Assembly (NCBI GenBank): GCA_002363865.1
Contig: DEWY01000011.1
Location: 109,225-173,224 of the forward strand
From: Caulobacteraceae bacterium UBA3198
GTDB lineage: Bacteria > Pseudomonadota > Alphaproteobacteria > Caulobacterales > Caulobacteraceae
Length of the DNA stretch: 64,000 nt
Direction of reading: 5' to 3'
A program made the position numbers and the translations under genes. Under the pieces are notes generated by a model. That model was not told where the DNA came from. It searched no databases and was given only the letters and a program-made list of their open reading frames with translations. Position 1 is the first letter of the stretch. Each line of letters begins with the position of its first letter. This document shows positions 52,587 to 61,607 of the stretch, in pieces.

Positions 52587-55373
52587 TTGACAGACGATCT
52601 CCATAACCCACCGGAAGATGGCCGGCGCGGGGGCATCGCCCCTATCGCCATTGAGGACGAGCTGAAGCGCTCGTATCTCGACTACGCCATGAGCGTCATC
52701 GTCAGCCGGGCCCTGCCTGACGCCCGCGACGGCCTCAAACCGGTCCACCGCCGCATCCTCTTCTCCATGAGCGAGCAGGGCCACACCCCTGATCGGTCCT
52801 ATGTGAAGTCGGCCCGGGTGGTCGGTGACGTGATGGGTAAATACCACCCGCACGGGGACTCGGCGATCTACATGACCCTGGTGCGGCTGGCGCAGCCGTT
52901 CTCCATGGGTCTGCTGCTGATCGATGGTCAGGGCAATTTCGGCTCGGTGGATAATGATCCGCCGGCCGCCATGCGCTACACCGAGTGCCGCCTGACCAAG
53001 GCGTCGATGTCGGTGCTGGCCGACCTCGACAAGAACACCGTCGACTTCAAGCCCAACTATGACGGCTCCGAGCACGAGCCCTCGGTGCTGCCCTCGCGCA
53101 TCCCCAACCTGCTGGTGAACGGCGCGGGCGGCATCGCCGTCGGCATGGCCACCAACATTCCGCCGCACAATCTCGGCGAGGTCATCGACGCCTGCCTGGC
53201 CTATGTGGACAATTCTGAGATCGGGCTCGAGGAACTGGCCGACATCGTGCCGGGGCCTGACTTCCCGACCGGCGGCGAGATCATGGGCCGCGCAGCCTCG
53301 CGCCAGGCCATGCTCACCGGCCGCGCCTCGGTGGTCACCCGCGGCAAGGCGGCGGTCGAAGAGATCCGCAAGGATCGCGAAGCGATCGTCATCACCGCCT
53401 TGCCCTATCAGGTGAACAAGGCCGGCCTGGTGGAACGGATCGCCGAGCTGGTGCGCGACAAGCGCATCGAGGGCGTGGCCGACCTGCGCGACGAAAGCGA
53501 CCGCGACGGCATGCGCGTGGTCGTGGAGATCAAGCGCGACGCCTCCGCCGAGGTGCTGCTGAACCAGCTCTACCGGTTCACCCCGCTGCAATCCTCCTTC
53601 GCCGTGAACATGCTGGCCCTGGACCGGGGGCGTCCGCGGGAGATGAATCTCCGCGATCTCATCGTGGCCTTCATCGAGTTCCGCGAAGAGGTGGTGGTCC
53701 GCCGCACCAAGTTTGAGCTCTCCAAGGCCCGTGACCGCGGCCACGTCCTGGTGGGCCTGGCCATCGCCGTGGCCAATATCGACGAAGTCATCCACATCAT
53801 CCGCTCGTCCAAGGACCCGGCCGAGGCCCGCGAGCGTCTGACGGACCGGTCCTGGCCGGCAGGCGACATGATGCCCCTGGTCGACCTGATCGCCGATCCG
53901 CGCACCGTGCTGCTGGACGGCAACCAGATCCGCCTGACCGAGGAGCAATCCCGGGCCATCCTGGCGCTGACGCTGTCTCGCCTGACCGGGCTTGGTCGCG
54001 ACGAGATCTTCGGCGAGGCGGGCGAACTGGCCACCGCCATCCAGGGCTATCTGGCGATCCTGGCCTCCCGTGAGCGGGTCATGGGCATCGTCCGTGACGA
54101 GCTGATCGAGGTGAAGACCGCGTTCGCCGTGCCGCGCCGCACCGAGATCCTCGAAGGCGGCGGGGACATGGACGATGAGGACCTCATCGCCCGCGAAGAC
54201 ATGGTCATCGCCGTCACCCATTCGGGCTATGTGAAGCGCACGCCGCTGGCCACCTACCGGACCCAGCATCGCGGCGGCAAGGGCCGCTCGGGCATGTCGA
54301 TGAAAGAAGAGGACGTGGTCACCCGCGTCTTCTCCGCCAACACCCACACGCCGGTGCTGTTCTTCTCCTCCGGCGGCAAGGTCTACAAGCTCAAGGTGTG
54401 GCGCCTGCCCGTCGGCGCGCCGAACTCTCGCGGCAAGGCCTTCGTCAACCTGCTGCCCATCGAGCCGGGCGAGGCGATCACCTCGATCCTGCCCCTGCCC
54501 GAGGACGAGGCCAGCTGGGATCAGTACGACGTCATGTTCGCCACGCGCTCGGGCAATGTCCGGCGCAACAAGCTGTCGGACTTCGTGCAGATCAACCGCA
54601 ACGGCAAGATCGCCATGAAGCTGGACGAGGGCGACGCGATCATCGGCGTGGCCGTCTGTCAGGCGGACCAGGACGTCCTGCTGACCACCTCGACGGGCCG
54701 CTGCATCCGCTTCTCGGTGGAAGACGTCCGCGTCTTCGCCAGCCGCGACTCCACCGGCGTGCGCGGCGTGCGCCTGGCCGAGGGCGACAGCGTCATCTCC
54801 ATGGCTATCCTGCGCTCAGTGGACGCCACGCCCGCCGAGCGGGCGGCCTATCTGAAGCACGCCACGGCGACCCGTGCGGCCGAGTCCGGCGAGGCCGAAG
54901 AACCGACCGCGCCGGAGACTGGCGAGGACGAGGAAGTCGAGGCCGGCGAACTGCCCCTGGAGCGCATCGCCGCCCTGGGCGCAGCCGAGGAGTTCATCCT
55001 CACAGTCTCGTCCGAGGGCTTTGGCAAGCGCAGCTCGGCCTACGACTTCCGGCGCACCGGCCGTGGCGGCCAGGGCCTGATCGCCCAGGACCTCACCAAG
55101 CGCGGCGGCAAGCTCACCGCCTCCTTCCCGGTGGAGGAGGGCGACGAGATCCTGCTGGTCACCGATCAGGGCCAGCTGATCCGTACGCCGGTGGCTCAGG
55201 TCCGTATCGCCGGCCGCAACACCCAGGGCGTCACCATCTTCCGCACCGCCGCCGACGAGCATGTGGTGTCGGTGGAGCGTCTGGCGGAGGGCTCGGACGG
55301 CGCGGTCGCCGAGGGCGAGGTCGACGGAGACGCGCCCAGTGATGACGGTCCTGGGGCGCCGAGCGAGGATTAG
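52587..55373 (+). CDS. gyrA: DNA gyrase subunit A
   Basis: 928 residues with a TTG start at 52587. The breakage-reunion domain has the catalytic Tyr131 (AAMRYTECRL). The C-terminal pinwheel includes the GyrA box QHRGGKGRSGM and a second RTGRGGQGLI. It cuts and religates DNA to introduce negative supercoils with GyrB. In the quinolone-resistance region (HPHGDSAIYMTLVRLAQP) the position of E. coli Ser83 is Ser, but that of Asp87 is Met96. An acidic insert (about 765-790) separates late blades. The N-terminal extension before EDELKRSYLDYAMSV is short. Confidence 0.96.
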   Translation: MTDDLHNPPEDGRRGGIAPIAIEDELKRSYLDYAMSVIVSRALPDARDGLKPVHRRILFSMSEQGHTPDRSYVKSARVVGDVMGKYHPHGDSAIYMTLVRLAQPFSMGLLLIDGQGNFGSVDNDPPAAMRYTECRLTKASMSVLADLDKNTVDFKPNYDGSEHEPSVLPSRIPNLLVNGAGGIAVGMATNIPPHNLGEVIDACLAYVDNSEIGLEELADIVPGPDFPTGGEIMGRAASRQAMLTGRASVVTRGKAAVEEIRKDREAIVITALPYQVNKAGLVERIAELVRDKRIEGVADLRDESDRDGMRVVVEIKRDASAEVLLNQLYRFTPLQSSFAVNMLALDRGRPREMNLRDLIVAFIEFREEVVVRRTKFELSKARDRGHVLVGLAIAVANIDEVIHIIRSSKDPAEARERLTDRSWPAGDMMPLVDLIADPRTVLLDGNQIRLTEEQSRAILALTLSRLTGLGRDEIFGEAGELATAIQGYLAILASRERVMGIVRDELIEVKTAFAVPRRTEILEGGGDMDDEDLIAREDMVIAVTHSGYVKRTPLATYRTQHRGGKGRSGMSMKEEDVVTRVFSANTHTPVLFFSSGGKVYKLKVWRLPVGAPNSRGKAFVNLLPIEPGEAITSILPLPEDEASWDQYDVMFATRSGNVRRNKLSDFVQINRNGKIAMKLDEGDAIIGVAVCQADQDVLLTTSTGRCIRFSVEDVRVFASRDSTGVRGVRLAEGDSVISMAILRSVDATPAERAAYLKHATATRAAESGEAEEPTAPETGEDEEVEAGELPLERIAALGAAEEFILTVSSEGFGKRSSAYDFRRTGRGGQGLIAQDLTKRGGKLTASFPVEEGDEILLVTDQGQLIRTPVAQVRIAGRNTQGVTIFRTAADEHVVSVERLAEGSDGAVAEGEVDGDAPSDDGPGAPSED

Positions 55374-55435
55374 GTCTTGCTTTCGTCGTGTCGTGCGGCG
55401 AAAGCCGGACGAACGGGAACACGGGGAAACGACGC

Positions 55436-55927
55436 ATGACCCGCATCGGGCTCTATCCGGGCACCTTCGATCCAATCACCAACGGCCATTCCGACATCAT
55501 GGGTCGGGCGGTGAAGCTGGTGGACAAGCTGGTGATCGGCGTCGCCATCAACGCCGGCAAGGGGCCGATGTTCTCCCTCGAGGAGCGCGTCGAGATCATC
55601 AAGGCCGAGACCGCGCCCCTGGCCACCCATATCGAGATCGACGTCCAGCCCTATGAGGGCCTGACCCTGCAGTTCGCCCGCCAGATCGGGGCGACCATGA
55701 TCATCCGCGGCCTGCGGGCCGTGGCGGACTTTGAATACGAGTTCCAGATGACGGCCATGAACCAGCAGCTCGATCGCGAGATCGAGACCGTGTTCCTGAT
55801 GGCCGATCCGCGCCACCAGGCCATCGCCTCGCGCCTGGTCAAGGAGATCGCCACCCTGGGCGGCGAGGTGGGCAAGTTCGTCAGCCCGCGGGTCAAGGAG
55901 GCCCTACTGGCCAAGGTCCGCGGCTGA
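55436..55927 (+). CDS. coaD: Phosphopantetheine adenylyltransferase
   Basis: 163 residues from the ATG at 55436. The nucleotidyltransferase T/HXGH motif appears as GLYPGTFDPITNGHSDIM; later RGLRAVADFEYEFQMTAMNQ and a KFVSPRV segment bind substrate. It makes dephospho-CoA from phosphopantetheine and ATP. Its stop overlaps the following short ORF (TGATG). Confidence 0.97.
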   Translation: MTRIGLYPGTFDPITNGHSDIMGRAVKLVDKLVIGVAINAGKGPMFSLEERVEIIKAETAPLATHIEIDVQPYEGLTLQFARQIGATMIIRGLRAVADFEYEFQMTAMNQQLDREIETVFLMADPRHQAIASRLVKEIATLGGEVGKFVSPRVKEALLAKVRG

Positions 55928-56115
55928 TGGTTCAAGGCGAGGCTTTCGCCGACGCCTGGATCGCCGCCTGGAACCAGCACGATCTGGCGGCCACCCTGTC
56001 CCACAACGGCGAGGACACCGTCTTCGTCAGCCCGACCGCCGCCCGCATCACCGGCGAGGGGCTCCGTTTCGGACCCGATGGTCTGGCGGTCGAGGCCGCC
56101 GCCTATTACGAGTGA
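55927..56115 (+). CDS. Very short NTF2/SnoaL-like protein, probably internally deleted
   Basis: 62 residues, ATG overlapping the coaD stop. The first half (FADAWIAAWNQHDLAATLSH, VFVSPTAARITG) reads like the start of an NTF2-like fold. The end (LRFGPDGLAVEAAAYYE) reads like the last strand. The roughly 60-70 residues normally between are missing, while the frame is kept. It may be a decayed remnant or a genuine short protein. Translational coupling to coaD argues that it is still read. Confidence 0.5.
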   Translation: MVQGEAFADAWIAAWNQHDLAATLSHNGEDTVFVSPTAARITGEGLRFGPDGLAVEAAAYYE

Positions 56116-56119
56116 TCCC

Positions 56120-56974
56120 ATGATCCGCATGACCCTGATCGCCGCCCTAGCGCTTGCGACGGCGGCCGCGCCTGCCGCGGCCCAGCGGGGCCCCGTCTCC
56201 GAACAGGCCGCGCCCACCGCCGCAGACTGGCGCACGCCCGACGCCGAGGACGTCATGGTGATCGACACCAACAAGGGGCGGATCTTCGTCGAGCTGGCCC
56301 CGCGTCTGGCGCCGACCCATGTGGAGCGGATCAGGACGCTCACCCGCCGGGGCTTCTATGATGGGCGCAGCTTCTTCCGCGTCATCGACGTCTTCATGGC
56401 CCAGACCGGCGATCCGCTGGACACCGGCGCCGGCGGCTCGGACCTGCCTGACATGAGCGCCGAGTTCACCTTCCGCCGCGGGGCGGCCGATTCCTTCGTG
56501 CCGGTGGCCGACACCGGCGGCAGCCAGACGGGCTTTGTCGGCGTCGTGCCGGTCATGACCCAGAGCCCGATGCTGATGGCCATGACCGCCGACCGGAAGA
56601 TCACCGCCTGGGCCCTGTTCTGCCCGGGCGTCGCTGGCATGGCCCGGGGCTCGGAAGAGGACTCCGCCAACAGCCAGTTCTTCCTGATGCGCCAGGCCTA
56701 TCCGTCGCTGGAGAAGCGCTACACCGCCTTTGGGCGGGTCGTGGCGGGCCTCGAAGTGGTGCGCGCCATCAAGACCGGCGAGCCGGTGGCCGCGCCCCAG
56801 GATCAGATGACCAAGGTGCGGATGCTCGCCGATATTCCGGCGGCCGAACGCCCGGCCTTGCGCGTTGTCGACACGGCGGGCCCCTGGTTCGCCGCCCAGG
56901 TGGCGCAGCAGCGCGCCGAAGACGGGGCCGATTTCTCGGCCTGCAATCTCAAAATCCCTTCCGAGGTAAAGTGA
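56120..56974 (+). CDS. Exported cyclophilin-type peptidyl-prolyl isomerase
   Basis: 284 residues from the ATG at 56120. Signal peptide (MIRMTLIAALALATAAAPAA, AA-Q) then a cyclophilin core: VMVIDTNKGRIFVELAPRLA, FYDGRSFFRVIDVFMAQTGD, SANSQFFLMRQAYPSLEKRY. An insertion of about 40 residues with LFCPGVAGMARGSEED replaces the compact loop of the small cytoplasmic enzymes. It would assist protein folding in the periplasm. Coupled to the next gene by TGATG. Confidence 0.9.
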   Translation: MIRMTLIAALALATAAAPAAAQRGPVSEQAAPTAADWRTPDAEDVMVIDTNKGRIFVELAPRLAPTHVERIRTLTRRGFYDGRSFFRVIDVFMAQTGDPLDTGAGGSDLPDMSAEFTFRRGAADSFVPVADTGGSQTGFVGVVPVMTQSPMLMAMTADRKITAWALFCPGVAGMARGSEEDSANSQFFLMRQAYPSLEKRYTAFGRVVAGLEVVRAIKTGEPVAAPQDQMTKVRMLADIPAAERPALRVVDTAGPWFAAQVAQQRAEDGADFSACNLKIPSEVK

Positions 56975-57435
56975 TGGATTCCGAAAACACCCTGATCATG
57001 ACGCTGGAGTCCGGTCCGGTGACCATTCGCCTGCGTCCCGACCTGGCGCCCGGCCACGTGGCCCGCATCAAGGAACTGGCCCGCGAGGGCTTCTATGACG
57101 GCGTGGTCTTCCACCGGGTTATTCCGGGCTTCATGGCGCAGGGCGGCGACCCGACGGGCACCGGCTCGGGCGGTTCGGACAAGCCGAACCTGAAGGCCGA
57201 GTTCAACGCCGAGCCCCATGTGCGCGGTGTCTGCTCCATGGCCCGCACCGCCGTGCCGGACTCCGCCAACAGCCAGTTCTTCATCTGCTTCGACGACGCC
57301 CGCTTCCTGGACGGCCAGTACACGGTCTGGGGTGAGGTCTCCGAGGGCATGGAACTCATCGACGCCCTGCCCAAGGGCGAGCCGCCGCGCAGCCCCGGCA
57401 AGATCGTCTCCATGAAGGTCGCCGCCGACGCCTGA
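56974..57435 (+). CDS. Cytoplasmic cyclophilin-type peptidyl-prolyl isomerase
   Basis: 153 residues from the ATG at 56974 (a GTG directly before it is also in frame). The canonical compact cyclophilin: GFYDGVVFHRVIPGFMAQGG, SMARTAVPDSANSQFFICFD, TVWGEVSEGMELIDAL. No signal peptide, so it is probably the cytoplasmic partner of the exported upstream paralogue, with which it forms a tandem pair. Confidence 0.94.
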   Translation: MDSENTLIMTLESGPVTIRLRPDLAPGHVARIKELAREGFYDGVVFHRVIPGFMAQGGDPTGTGSGGSDKPNLKAEFNAEPHVRGVCSMARTAVPDSANSQFFICFDDARFLDGQYTVWGEVSEGMELIDALPKGEPPRSPGKIVSMKVAADA

Positions 57436-57442
57436 GGCGTCA

Positions 57443-57480
57443 GCTGTCTCCCGGCCGGCGTTCAGTCGGCCGGGGACAGC
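57443..57480. terminator. Hairpin between convergent isomerase and EEP genes
   Basis: GCTGTC-T-CCCGGCCG (57443-57457) pairs with CGGCCGGG-GACAGC (57467-57480), 14 bp with one bulge. It overlaps the 3' end of the leftward gene. Confidence 0.6.
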
Positions 57481-58457
57481 GCCAGGGTCACGATCACCGG
57501 GAAGTGGTCAGAACCCAAAGACGGCCCGCGTTCGACGCTCACCGTCTTCCAATCCGCCCCGGCATAGACGTGGTCGATGGCCAGGAAGGGCAGGGGCATG
57601 TGGATGTTCCAGCGCGAGAACGCCATGGCCGGCCAGGTCAGCATGGAGCGGTTTCGCCGGCTCAGGCCCAGGGCCTCGTCCTGTCGCCGCAGGGTGAAGG
57701 ACCAGGGCGTCGAGTTGAAGTCGCCAGTGATGATCAGTCGGTCGCGGTCGTAAAGCTCGGCGATCTTCGTCAGGCGCAGGCTCTGCTGCTGCTGCGGCCC
57801 GGCCGGAATCGGCCAGGTGTAATGGGCCCCAATGACCGTAAAATCCCCCCCTGGAGCATCAAAAGTGGCCCTTGTGGCGGGGAAATAGGCCCCTTCGCGG
57901 ACCCGTGGCAGGCCACCGGAGACGGGGGTCGGCTTGCTGTAGATGATCACCTCGCAGCGATCGTCCGGATCGCAGGTGCGGTGATAATCGCCTCGGGCCT
58001 CCAGGGCGCGCTGGAAGCGGCGGCTGGATTCTTCGACGACGATGATGTCGGGATCCTGGGCGACCAGCCAGTCGGCGGTCTCGTCCATGGTCTGATTGCG
58101 CCCACTCCAGGTGTTCATCTGGATGATTTTCAGGCGGGCGAGCTCCGCGCCCCCGTCGCGTGAGACGGGCTGGGTGTCGCGCGTCATCTCCGGCAGGATC
58201 AGCAGTCCCGACAGCACCACCGCCAGCGCGGCCGCCCCCAGGGTGAAACGGCGTAGCAGGCTCTTCGGCGTTAGCGCCGCCATCAGGGCCGCAGCCATGG
58301 CCAGGACCAGGAACACCAGGGCGAAGTGGGTGGCGATGTCGAGCCGGTCGCTGAAGCGGCCGCCCTGGGCGGCCAGCATGGCCAGCGCCGAGCCCACCGC
58401 CAGAGCTACGGCGATGTCCTCCAGGATCCGGGTGATGACGACTCGCACGAGGCCCAT
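57462..58457 (-). CDS. Membrane-anchored endonuclease/exonuclease/phosphatase family protein
   Basis: 331 residues from the ATG at 58457. Three N-terminal hydrophobic helices (about 5-95) anchor an EEP domain that would face the periplasm: IIQMNTWSGRNQTMDETADW, DPDIIVVEESSRRF, VIGAHYTWPIPAG, LIITGDFNSTPWSFTLR, AIDHVYAG and LGSDHFPVIVTLAL. All metal and catalytic residues of the fold appear present. Substrate could be nucleic acid or a phosphoester. It is divergent from queA. Confidence 0.88.
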   Translation of the reverse strand: MGLVRVVITRILEDIAVALAVGSALAMLAAQGGRFSDRLDIATHFALVFLVLAMAAALMAALTPKSLLRRFTLGAAALAVVLSGLLILPEMTRDTQPVSRDGGAELARLKIIQMNTWSGRNQTMDETADWLVAQDPDIIVVEESSRRFQRALEARGDYHRTCDPDDRCEVIIYSKPTPVSGGLPRVREGAYFPATRATFDAPGGDFTVIGAHYTWPIPAGPQQQQSLRLTKIAELYDRDRLIITGDFNSTPWSFTLRRQDEALGLSRRNRSMLTWPAMAFSRWNIHMPLPFLAIDHVYAGADWKTVSVERGPSLGSDHFPVIVTLALSPAD

Positions 58458-58522
58458 GGACCCGCCTCTAGCATGAGCCTGCGCTTGACGCGCGGGGTCT
58501 CGCATGGCCTGAGGCGGGTCAC

Positions 58523-59599
58523 ATGAAGACCGCCGATTTCGACTTCGATCTGCCCGACAGCGCCATCGCCCTGCGTCCGGCCCAGCCGCGGGATGCGGCG
58601 CGCATGCTGCGGGTCATGCCCGGCCAGCCGCTGGCCGACCTGCAGGTGCGCGACCTGCCCGGAGAACTGCGGGCGGGCGACATCCTGGTGCTGAACGACA
58701 CCCGGGTGATCCCGGCCAGGCTCAGCGGCCGCCGGACCCGGGGCGAGAGCGTCGTGGCCGTCGAGGCCACCCTGCACAAGCGCATCGCCCCCGACCGCTG
58801 GAGCGCTTTCATGCGGCCGGGGAAGCGCCTGGCCCCCGGTGACCGGGTGAGCTTTGGCGAGGGCGAGGACCGCGCCTGCCTGCTGGGCGCGTTGGACGCC
58901 ACGGTGGTCGAGAAGGGGGAGGGCGGCGAAATCCTGCTGGCCTTTGACCTCGCCGGCCCGGCCCTGGACGAGGCCATCAAGGCCCGAGGCGCCATGCCCC
59001 TGCCGCCCTATATCGCCGCCAAGCGCCCCGAGGACGAACAGGACCAGATCGACTACCAGACCATCTACGCCCAGGCCGACGGCTCGGTCGCCGCGCCGAC
59101 GGCGGGTCTGCACTTCACCCCAGAGCTGATGGATCGGCTGGCGGCGGCCGGGGTCGAGACCTGTTTCGTCACCCTGCATGTGGGCGCCGGCACCTTCCTG
59201 CCGGTCAAGGTGGACGACATCGCAGGCCACCGGATGCATGCCGAGTTCGGCGAGGTGAGCCCGGATACCGCCGAACGCCTCAACCGCGCCCGGGCCGCCG
59301 GAGGCCGCATCATCTGCGTCGGCACCACCTCCCTGCGGCTGGTGGAGAGCGCGGCAGGCGAGGACGGTATGGTGCGGCCCTTCGCCGACGATACGGCCAT
59401 CTTCATCACCCCAGGCTACCGGTTCAGGGCCGCCGATGGGCTGATGACCAACTTCCACCTGCCGCGCTCGACCCTGTTCATGCTGGTCAGCGCGTTTTCG
59501 GGCCTGGAGACGATGCGGGCGGCCTACGCCCACGCCATCGAAACCGGCTACCGCTTCTATTCCTATGGCGACGCCAGCCTGCTCTGGAGGGCCGACTGA
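58523..59599 (+). CDS. queA: S-adenosylmethionine:tRNA ribosyltransferase-isomerase
   Basis: 358 residues. It adds the epoxycyclopentane ring to preQ1-tRNA in queuosine synthesis. Family blocks: DFDFDLPDSAIALRPAQPRD, DILVLNDTRVIPARLSGRR, IDYQTIYAQADGSVAAPTAG, LHVGAGTFLPVKVDDIAGHR and TNFHLPRSTLFMLVSAFSGL. The stop shares a base with the tgt start (TGATG), giving a coupled two-step cassette. Confidence 0.97.
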   Translation: MKTADFDFDLPDSAIALRPAQPRDAARMLRVMPGQPLADLQVRDLPGELRAGDILVLNDTRVIPARLSGRRTRGESVVAVEATLHKRIAPDRWSAFMRPGKRLAPGDRVSFGEGEDRACLLGALDATVVEKGEGGEILLAFDLAGPALDEAIKARGAMPLPPYIAAKRPEDEQDQIDYQTIYAQADGSVAAPTAGLHFTPELMDRLAAAGVETCFVTLHVGAGTFLPVKVDDIAGHRMHAEFGEVSPDTAERLNRARAAGGRIICVGTTSLRLVESAAGEDGMVRPFADDTAIFITPGYRFRAADGLMTNFHLPRSTLFMLVSAFSGLETMRAAYAHAIETGYRFYSYGDASLLWRAD

Positions 59600-60714
59600 T
59601 GGCCGCCTTTCCCTTCGAGATCGCCGCCACCGACGGCGCCGCGCGCGCGGGCGTGCTGAAGACGGCGCGTGGCGATATCCGCACGCCGGCCTTCATGCCC
59701 GTCGGCACGGCCGCCACGGTGAAGGCCCTGACCGTGGATCAGGTGGCGTCCACCGGCGCAGACATCATCCTGGGCAACACCTATCACCTGATGCTGCGGC
59801 CAGGCGCCGAACGGGTGTCGCGCCTGGGGGGGCTGCACCGCTTCATGCGTTGGGAGAAGCCGATCCTCACCGATTCCGGCGGCTTCCAGGTGATGTCGCT
59901 CTCCAACATCGCCAAGGTGACGGAAGAGGCGGTGACCTTCGCCAGCCACATCGACGGCTCGCGCCATGTTCTGTCTCCCGAGCGCTCGGTGGAGATCCAG
60001 GCCGACCTGCTGGGCTCGGACATCGTCATGCAGCTGGATGAGTGCGTCGCCTGGCCGGCGGAGGAGAGCCGTGCGGCCGAAGCCCTGCGGCTGTCGGCCC
60101 GCTGGGGCGCGCGCTGCAAGGCGGCGTTTGGCGAGCGTGAGCATCAGGCCCTGTTCGGCATCCAGCAGGGCTCGACCATTGAGGGCCTGCGCCGGGAGTC
60201 CGCCGAACGCCTCGTCGAGATCGGCTTCGACGGCTACGCCATCGGCGGCCTGGCGGTCGGCGAGGGCCATGAGGCCATGTGCGAGGTGCTGGACTATGCG
60301 CCGGGCCTGCTGCCGGCCGACCGCCCGCGCTATCTGATGGGGGTGGGCAAGCCCATCGACCTGGTCGAGGCCGTGGCCCGGGGCGTCGACATGTTCGACT
60401 GCGTCCTGCCGACCAGGTCAGGCCGTCATGGCCAGGCCTGGACCTGGAACGGTCCCATCAATCTGAAGAACGCCCGCTTCGCCGAGGACGACACGCCGCT
60501 GGATGAGGCCTCGACCTGTCCGGCCAGCCGGGACTATTCCAAGGCCTATCTGCACCACCTGGTGAAGGCCGAAGAGATCCTCGGCCAGGTGTTGCTGTCC
60601 TGGCACAACATCGCCCACTTCCAGGCCCTGACGGCCGCCATGCGCGCGGCCATCGCCGAGGGACGGTTCGAGGCCTTCCGTCGCGACTTCCGCAGTGCTC
60701 AGCGCACGGGATAG
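59599..60714 (+). CDS. tgt: Queuine/preQ1 tRNA-ribosyltransferase with altered zinc site
   Basis: 371 residues. It exchanges guanine-34 for preQ1 in GUN-anticodon tRNAs. The active site is intact: TDSGGFQVMSLSNI with the base-binding Asp, GGLAVGEG, and the nucleophile Asp in DMFDCVLPTRSGRHG. The zinc subdomain reads STCPASRDYSKAYLHHLVK where E. coli has CDCYTC, and aligns without gaps to the last ligand His (SWHNI). Thus the positions of Cys302 and Cys307 are Ser, while Cys304 and His333 are kept. Loss of zinc or an altered metal site is implied. Coupled to queA. Confidence 0.95.
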   Translation: MAAFPFEIAATDGAARAGVLKTARGDIRTPAFMPVGTAATVKALTVDQVASTGADIILGNTYHLMLRPGAERVSRLGGLHRFMRWEKPILTDSGGFQVMSLSNIAKVTEEAVTFASHIDGSRHVLSPERSVEIQADLLGSDIVMQLDECVAWPAEESRAAEALRLSARWGARCKAAFGEREHQALFGIQQGSTIEGLRRESAERLVEIGFDGYAIGGLAVGEGHEAMCEVLDYAPGLLPADRPRYLMGVGKPIDLVEAVARGVDMFDCVLPTRSGRHGQAWTWNGPINLKNARFAEDDTPLDEASTCPASRDYSKAYLHHLVKAEEILGQVLLSWHNIAHFQALTAAMRAAIAEGRFEAFRRDFRSAQRTG

Positions 60715-61292
60715 CGGGGCTTCAGCTCCTGCTGGATCACCTCGGGCTTTTCCCGTCCGTGGTTGGGGGTGGCTGGCGGATTGCAGCCGCGGGCCTCGCC
60801 CAGGCCCTTCAGATAGGCCCGCCGCACCCCGCCGGCGATGATGGCGTCGCGCACCAGATTGTCGTGCTGCTCGGCCCCGGTCAGCTTGCGCACCCAACCG
60901 CGGAACGGGATGACATCCTGGGTGAAGCCGGCCACGGCGCCCAGGGCGGTGGAGCGCCCCTGGGACATGAGGTCGTCTTCGTCCACAGCCTCTTCGTCCA
61001 GATCAGCCCCCAGGGCCTGGTTCAGCGGCGTGATCAGGGCGATCAACTGGGCGCAGCTCGCCGGGTGTGGCCGTTGATACGGATCGGCCTGGGCCGCCAG
61101 CAGGACCGGCGGGATCTTGGTCCGCAGCACATTGATGTCCCGCAGGGGCGCCGAAACAGCCCCCTCCAGGCTTTCGCGGGTGGCCTGGGACGAGGTCTGG
61201 ACCTGCGGCGACCCGTCGGCGCGGGTGGTCGTGCAGCTGGCAAGCCCAAGGGCCAGGAGGGCGAGGGCGGGGGTAAGCGCATTACGGATCAT
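60699..61292 (-). CDS. Putative lipoprotein
   Basis: 197 residues from the ATG at 61292. Lipoprotein signal MIRNALTPALALLALGLASC (lipobox LASC). Mature helices around LRDINVLRTKIPPVLLAAQA, then an acidic stretch and VAGFTQDVIPFRGWVRKLTG. The conserved-looking end is LVRDAIIAGGVRRAYLKGLG with EARGCNPP. Family not recognised. The 3' end overlaps tgt by 16 bp, convergent. Confidence 0.8.
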   Translation of the reverse strand: MIRNALTPALALLALGLASCTTTRADGSPQVQTSSQATRESLEGAVSAPLRDINVLRTKIPPVLLAAQADPYQRPHPASCAQLIALITPLNQALGADLDEEAVDEDDLMSQGRSTALGAVAGFTQDVIPFRGWVRKLTGAEQHDNLVRDAIIAGGVRRAYLKGLGEARGCNPPATPNHGREKPEVIQQELKPRYPVR

Positions 61293-61411
61293 GGGGGCAA
61301 GCTTATCCCCAGCCGATGTCATCAGGAAACACCCAAGCCTCACTTGCCCGAGTCGGACCTGCGCCCTATGGTCCGCCCCCTTCGACCGGCGCCCATCTCG
61401 CGCCATGTCGT

Positions 61412-61486
61412 GGGCCGGTAGCTCAGTGGTAGAGCATTCGACTTTTAATCGAATGGTCGTGGGTTCGACCCCCACCCGGCCTACCA
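61412..61486 (+). tRNA. tRNA-Lys (anticodon UUU)
   Basis: 75 nt with encoded CCA. Acceptor stem GGGCCGG/CCGGCCT (first pair G-U), D arm TAGCTCAGTGGTAGAGCA, anticodon loop CTTTTAA (UUU), T arm GTGGG-TTCGACC-CCCAC, discriminator A. All stems pair. Confidence 0.95.
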
Positions 61487-61536
61487 ATCCTTCCCAGGAT
61501 TGCAGCGTCCCCAGCGGGCGCGTGACAAGGTCTAAT

Positions 61537-61554
61537 ATTCCGTGATTCTGGAAT
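61537..61554. promoter_or_regulatory. Inverted repeat upstream of the arsenite exporter
   Basis: ATTCC-GTGATTCT-GGAAT, 53 bp before the start codon, within an A+T-rich patch that also repeats GTGAT (61542-61546 and 61556-61560). A possible operator; no arsR is adjacent. Confidence 0.35.
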
Positions 61555-61607
61555 TGTGATATCTGGAGTGCTTCGCGGCGCTGCGGCCGCGCCGGTGAGG
61601 GACGGCC

